From Sceloporus undulatus (taxonomy: Eukaryota; Chordata; Lepidosauria; Squamata; Phrynosomatidae), in the NCBI RefSeq assembly GCF_019175285.1, contig NC_056524.1, positions 4,788,572 to 4,852,571 of the forward strand: a stretch of 64,000 nucleotides of DNA. Reading direction: 5' to 3'. The translations under genes were made by a program, and so were the position numbers. Positions within the stretch are counted from its first letter, which is position 1. Each line of letters begins with the position of its first letter. Below are positions 36,412 through 43,560 of this stretch, one piece after another. A model generated the notes under the pieces. The model saw only the letters and a program-made list of their open reading frames with translations, was not told where the DNA came from and made no database searches.

Positions 36412-39119
36412 AAAACTTAAGATGTTGGGCTACATCTTGTATGAAACTGCACAGTGAAAAAGGAAATAGTTTGTTCGTATGAAATGTTAGTGTATTTACC
36501 TTTAAGACACTGGTTTGGAACTGGAGTAACATAAATCTTTGCTGCAAATTACAGCTTTGCAGATCATAAAAGTAAACTTTCTATGCTCTGACTCAGTTAA
36601 CAAAATACACTAAAACAAAACACCACCATAGGGAAAGCAGAGCCAAAACCCCCTAAGTTTCCCATTTATCACTGACACAATCGTCAAAATATGTCTAGTT
36701 GTAGCTGTGAAGTGGATATGGGGTGAGATCTGGAGTTAAACGCCAGCTACAAAATGGCCAGGAATGAAAATGTCTCCTGTTGACTATGGTGAAAGGCTGC
36801 TGGTGGACAGCTTCCAGGTTAGCAGAGCAGTAAATCCATTCCAGATTTTAGCTGAAACTTCCAAACAGGCAAGGTACTGAACTTTATTCCTGAGAGGAGG
36901 CTCAGTAACGTCGATGTCTCCTTCATGGTTCAAAATAAAAGCCACATTAGATCCACCACCTGCAAAGATAGGGAAGCCAACATCCACTATTGCCTTTTGA
37001 TATAGGACAGTGGTTCCCAACCATTGATCTTCCAGATGTTTTGGACTTCAACTCTCATAATTCCAGATTGCTGACCAAGTTGGCTGGGGCTTCTGGGATA
37101 TCTCAAGTCCAAAACAGATGGCAGACCAAAGGATATAAAGCAGGGGTCGGCAACCTACGGCCCGCAGGCCGGATCCGGCCCGCCGAGGCCTTTCTACCAG
37201 CCCCCGCGCAGTCCTGCTGCCGATTGCCGCCATTTCCATGCTGCTCCGGGCACCATTTTGTTTTTCAAAATGGCGGCCGAAGTCTCGCATGACCTTTCCC
37301 AGGACGGGAAAGGTCGCACAAGACTTCGTCGCCATTTTGAAAAACAAAATGGCGGAAGAGGAAGAGGAGGGCCGCGTGGCCTGGGGTGGAGGAGGCAAAG
37401 GATGAAGACTGGCACCGCCCTCCCCGCCTCCCCGCGGGGCTCCACGCGACCTCGCGCTGCCCACCTCCTCCTCTGTCTCCTCCATCCTGCCCCCAGGCTG
37501 CGCGGCACATGGAGGAGGGGGAGGAGAAGAAAGAAGAGGAGGAGGAGGAGGAAGAGGAGGGAGGAAAAGCAGGAGGAGGAAGAGGAGCTGGGGCAGCAGG
37601 AGGAGGAAGAGGAGGGAGGAAGAGCAGGAGGAGGCAGCAGAAGGAGGAAGAAGAGGAAGAGGAGATGGGGCAGCAGGAGGAGGAAGAGGAGAGAGGAAGA
37701 GAAGGAGGAGGAAAAGGAGATGGGGCAGCAGGAGGAGAAAGAGGAGAGAGGAAGAGCAGGAGGAGGAAGAGGAGAAGGTGGTGAGTGGCCAGAGGCCACA
37801 TGGGTTTTTTTGTTTTATTTTGCATTCTTTTTAATTGCTAACAAGTCTCCCTGCTTTGACAATGATAGTGTGATGATGATGATGATATTGATGATGACGA
37901 TGATGATATAAGCCAGCTTGAGAGGCATGGAGGCACTGTTTCTGAAGCCAAGAGAGTGTCACCTTCCAAAGTGTGTTTTGTGTGCTTTTAATGCTAACAA
38001 GTCTCCCTTGCTTTGACAATGATAGTGTGGTGGTGATGATGATGATGATGATGATGATGATTGACAATGATAGTGTGGTGATGGTGATGATGATAATGAT
38101 ATGAGTCAGCTTGAGAGGCATGCATGCACTGTTTCTGAAGCCAAGAGAGTGTGACATTCCAAAGTGCCTTTTCTGTGTGTTTTTGGTTCTTTAATGGCGA
38201 TATTGATATCAGAAAGCCTCTGAGGCAAGGCCAATGTAAATTGCTGTGATTTTTACAAACCCATGCGCAGTGAAGAAAAACCAAAGTCCCTTGACCAAGG
38301 ACACACTTCTGAGAAGTACACTTGGGCCAAGAACGGTGAAACCACCTTGACATGTTTAATATGCATAGCCATGTTAAACCATGCTAAGTGTTAAACCCAA
38401 GGGGTTTGGTTATGGAATAAGCCTCTGAAATATGCAAGAGGCCATGTTAAGTAAAGCCATGTGAAATGCACAACTGTGCTGTTGTGTGTGTTTTGGAATG
38501 CAGGTTGGGGGTGTTTGTCCAGAAAGGGACCGAGGAGGAGAGGGCGGGCACACGCCTCCTCCTCCTTGCAGGGCTTCGGTGGAGGCTCCGCCCCTGGAGG
38601 GTGGCTCCACCCCGGAGGGTGGAAGCTCCGCCCCCAGCATGCAGCCCCGCCCCAGAGGGTGGAAGCTCCACCCCCCGGCTTTGGCCCCCCCCGGGGGACA
38701 CCAACCCGGCCCCCAGCTCCAAAAGGTTGCCTACCCCTGATATAAACGATCCCCACTAAACATTAAGAAGAACATCCTGAGGGAAAGAGCTGTTTGAAAG
38801 TGGAACAGACTTCCTTAGAAGATGGTGGACCCTCCTTGGTAAGACGTTCCTAAAAACTGAGGTTGGAGACCTATATCTTAGGGTTGCTTGCGCACTAGCT
38901 TCTTGCTCCGGGGTTGAACTAGATGACCTGGGACAGGTTATCTAATGTTATTTTAATTTGTTGTCTGCCTTATTTTATTGACTGTTAACATGTACTATAT
39001 TTAATATGTATTATATTTAATTATTTTTGTAGAATGTATGCCATAAGCAGGTTTATTTTATCTATTTTAATTGATTGTATGTACAGCGCTGTGCAAATTG
39101 ACAGTGCTATATAAAGCTC

Positions 39120-39165
<46 letters not shown>

Positions 39166-40536
39166 GGTACAGCATCTCCCATCATTATAAAGTTCCAGAT
39201 CTTGGTTTCCATTTCTTGGTTCTTTTTATGGAAATGAGTGTGCTCCACCATGGAAGGCTAGAGGAGACAAAACAGTTTTCTTCGTTGTAACATTGACGGT
39301 TTCTTCTTTTTAATTTTCCTCTCCGATCCTCATTAAAGGCTCATTTACACTGGCCAAAATACTGCAGCTACTCCAGGAGTATTCTGGCTCCCATTACTTC
39401 CACACTCCATAGCGATGCCAGGTGGCTGTCAACATACATGCTGGGCACTTCATTGTAACTTCTGAAGGAGCAATGTATGCCAAAGGTGGTAGTGCTGGGC
39501 AGCAGCGGGCATGCATGTGTAAATACCCACTTTGCATTGATTCGGAGTGCTCTGGGTTTTCCTGGAAAATCCTAAGCAAATGGTAAGTCTTTTCGGTTTT
39601 ACAAATTTGGTTTTACCACTTTGGGCAGCATGTCTACATGGGACCAAAGGGACAAGTTTCCCCATTGTCAGAACACCCTGCAATAAAATGGATGGGGCAG
39701 ATTTGATGCAGAACTGCCCTCTTACATCGTGAAAACAGTCTGCACTTGAATTGGGGATTTGACTGTGCAGCGAGAAGACAGGGCGCCGTAAGGGCAGGAG
39801 GAAACCGGTTCATTTGGCCTGTGTAGACATGCCCAAAGTGGCAAAACCAAATGTGTTTCTTAGAGTTCAGTGGTTCAGGATCCTGCAGCTCTGTTTGTAA
39901 TTTTTCCAAATGAATGCTACTTTGAACATATCAGATGTGATACTTTGATGCCAAGCCAAGTTAGACATATGTTTTTAAATGAAACAAAAAGTGACTTTCA
40001 GTTTGTAAATGCTTCAAAGGCTTTCCCCATGGCTGGCCCGGTTGGACCCCTCCTTGCTTTGTTTCTGTCGGAACGTAAAGACACTTTTATCTACACTTTG
40101 AATTTTGATTATGGAGCTGTAGTGGTGTGCAGTGTGTGTATTTTTATATAATCTATATCTGTATTTACTGTATATACTCATGCATACACCTGGAGATTTT
40201 AGTCAAAAAATTGACCCCAAATACAGGTCGAGTCTCCCTTATCCAGAATCTGAAATGTTTCCAAATCCAAAATCGTCCACAAAGTTAGCTGAGATAGTGG
40301 CACCTTGCTTTCTGATGGTTCACTGTACACTAACTTTGTTTCATGCACAGAATTATTAAAAATATTATGTATAAAATGACCTTCAGGCTATGAATTATAT
40401 GTTATAGGGTCATTTACAAAGGCATGGGGGGATGTTGAAAAGGGGATAATAGTTGCCGTTCTTTTGTTGCATTAAAAATACACTAATTGAAATAAAACTG
40501 CACCTGGCAGTGCCACTTCAGGCCCACTGCGATTAA

Positions 40537-40583
<47 letters not shown>

Positions 40584-43511
40584 GTTTTTTGTGGGTTTTT
40601 TGGACTATGTGGCCATGTCCTAAGGAATAAACTCTTCTAGAATATGGCCACATAGCTCGAAAAACCCACAAAAAACTATGGATGCCGGCCATGAAAGCCT
40701 TCGACTTCACATTATTATTATTATTATTATTTTCTTATAGCCCGCCTTTCTCCCAGTATAGGGACTCAAGGCGGCAAACAAGTGCAACCTTACTCATAGT
40801 TAGTGGGAACAAGCCAATTTCAAACCACAACTGAAAAAGCTGACTAGTTTTATCTAACCTCCACATACCCACCAACATTTCACAGATGAAAACTGGGACA
40901 TGTGTGACCAAGCAACATCAGAGTGCGATCAAGGTGGCAAAAGTTACTAATCTGGAAGAAGCTAGGAGAGGCTGCAGCAGTTTGCTTTTGCCTGACTGGG
41001 AAGGGCAAGATCCTGCCCCCTTTGACCCTTCTCCCTCCCTGAGTCAGTTTTAGTGCAAACTGCATTTGTGCTTTGAATTCAGTCTGCAGCAATTGCAATA
41101 AAATGAGGAGAAAGGGAGAAACAGGAAGAGAGAGAAATTGGGACATTTTAACAGCAGTCAAAAAAGTGGAACAACAGAGGATTAGTAGGGACTGTCCTGT
41201 GCAAATCAGGACGGTGGGAGGGTGTGCCATGCATGTGTCAAATCCTAGTCCAGGGATGCTCAGACCAGTTCCAGAAGTAGCTGAAAGTCTCTGTAAACTG
41301 GGAAGAATTGTCTCAGAACCAGCTGATGATTACAGGTCAGCAACCTCACATGATTCGGCTTTCGGCTCTCTAGCACATGTGGCAAGCAAAGCTGTCATTA
41401 AGATTATGACAAGTCCTGCCATTATGGTTTTGTCAGCTTCTCCTAAAATTTTCTTTCCTGGCGCTGGCTGAGATTTCATGTGCCACGTGGCTTCTGGGAA
41501 GGAGAAGGAGAGGCGACTTTCGCCCCACCAGCCCTAAGTGGTATTTAAGTGCAAAGATGTCCACGCTGCCATACTTGAAAGACTGATTCATTCGCTCCTG
41601 GGTTCACTCAAGGTTTACCGTCTCGGCCTGTAATATCTAATCGGTCTGCCAAGAAACAGTTATGAACAAGAAGAGGACAGAGGGAGCCATGAGAAATCTT
41701 GGGACACTTTAAGTGCTGTAGATTTACAAAGTCTTGAGATTTTACAAGGTCGTGGGATTTGTAGATTTACAAAGTCTTGAGCCTTCTCCAGCAAAGAGCT
41801 CTGGTGCCTCACCAAACTAGATATCCCAAGAATCTGTAGGATGGAGCCATGGTCATTGAAGTGGTGCCGAACTGCATTATTTCTACAGTGCAGACGCACC
41901 CCCTCAAGTCTACAAAAGCTTATGCTACAACTTCTTCCACACAGTTAGCCTCAAAGGTGCTACAAGATCCCTTTGCATACTGATATTCCAGGCTAAGTCC
42001 ACAACGTCTCTGAAAATAAAAACCAGCATTAAAGCTGCTGCCACATCTACTTTTTATGCTGCGTGACTACTTTTAAAAAATCCTCTAGTGACAGCTAGTG
42101 TGGCGTAGTGGTCTACAACTCTAGAGACCCGGTTTGATTCCCCACTCGGCCATGAAATCCACTGGGTGACCCTAGGCAAGTCACATACTCTCAGCCTCAG
42201 GGGAAGGCAATGGCAAACCTCCTCTGAACAAATCTTGCAAGAAAACCCCAGGATAGTTCACCTTAGGATCACCATAAGTCGGAAATGGCTTGAGGAAACG
42301 CAAAACACACAATGTTGACATAATACTTAAGACATTATGCAGTGGAGGCCTTCAACTGTAAGCCTTCCTTGTGGTCACCATGAAACCAGCACCACATTGG
42401 GACGCATTCAATGGAGAATGCACTTCATAGAGATATAGGAGTGGGTTGAGAGTTCAAATAATTAAAGTTATAGCGTTATTTTCCAGAGTGGTAGGCATTT
42501 GAGCTGCTCCAACTCTCAAATCGACAACATCCCTTATGATAAGGGACATCTGCCAGTGCTATAAGGTACAACCTTTTTGGCCTTAAATAAGTGAGATCCC
42601 TTACAATAAGGGACACCAGGCACCTTGCCTCCAGTTGAGGGAGAGGATACTCAGGATGACAATGTTGCCTTAAAAATTCATTTAAAATGTATATTCTTGG
42701 CCACACTGCAGCTGTACAGCATTGAAGTGGCTTCTATGGACTTTACTGTTCAACACAGAGTTTGCAAAACTTTCTTTGGCTAGACTACAACATGCTGTAC
42801 TCTTAAAAGCATGTGTAGACTAAAGTCTACTTCCTCAGATACATATGCAAGCCCATTCTGCCAACTTCTATGAAAGCCCATTCTGCCAACTTCTTTCAGT
42901 TAGTCTCAAAGGTGCTACAAGATCTTTCTACATACTGATTCTACAGACTAACACGGCTATATCTTTGAATTCTTAAAAGCTCTGATTGCAAGTAAAGTTT
43001 TGTTGTTGCTGTTCAGTGCAGAGCTTGGAAAACTGTGTATTTATCCTTAATATCTTTTTCTTAATGACATGAAATTGGGGTCGCCAGTATCTTATCCATG
43101 CAATGGTCCTGACCTGAGAACCCTACATGCGAGGTAGGTTAAGAGCTGAATGGCATGGCTGGCTTAAGAAAGTCTCTTTAGTGACCTTCATTGCTGAGTG
43201 GGGACTTGAACCCAGATCCCTAGTGCTGGACGACTTCCAGATCAAGCAGAACTCCAGCTAGTTTCATTGATCTCGTAACAGTCCAAAGCTTGGGAAGTAA
43301 GAAGCTTGAGCATTAAGAAACCAACACCATGAAACAACTGGTGGAAGGAATCATTTTAAAAGAAAGGTCATTCTGGATGATAACACTCAAAAGCCTCAAC
43401 CAGCACTGCCAGTGGTGTAGTCCATGGTCCCCTACTGTTTCTTTCAGGCTCAATTTGCAAAGCAACAGAAGCGTTTGATGTAGGGTAGAAACAGCCAGGT
43501 AGAGTGATGAA

Positions 43512-43560
<49 letters not shown>

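Noticed and set aside
36784-37020. 78-codon minus-strand frame starting [16 protein letters not shown]
   Set aside because: No similarity recognised, no splice sites at the edges. It overlaps a MITE and resembles a segment near 45270, so it is probably repeat-derived.
37258-37911. Several overlapping 130-217 codon frames (Glu/Gly/Arg-rich or Ser/Leu/Pro-rich)
   Set aside because: Products of the purine-rich minisatellite inside a hAT element. All frames on both strands are open because the tract lacks stop codons.
38391-38760. Overlapping 76-121 codon frames, Pro/Gly-rich
   Set aside because: Encoded by a GC minisatellite at the right end of the hAT element.
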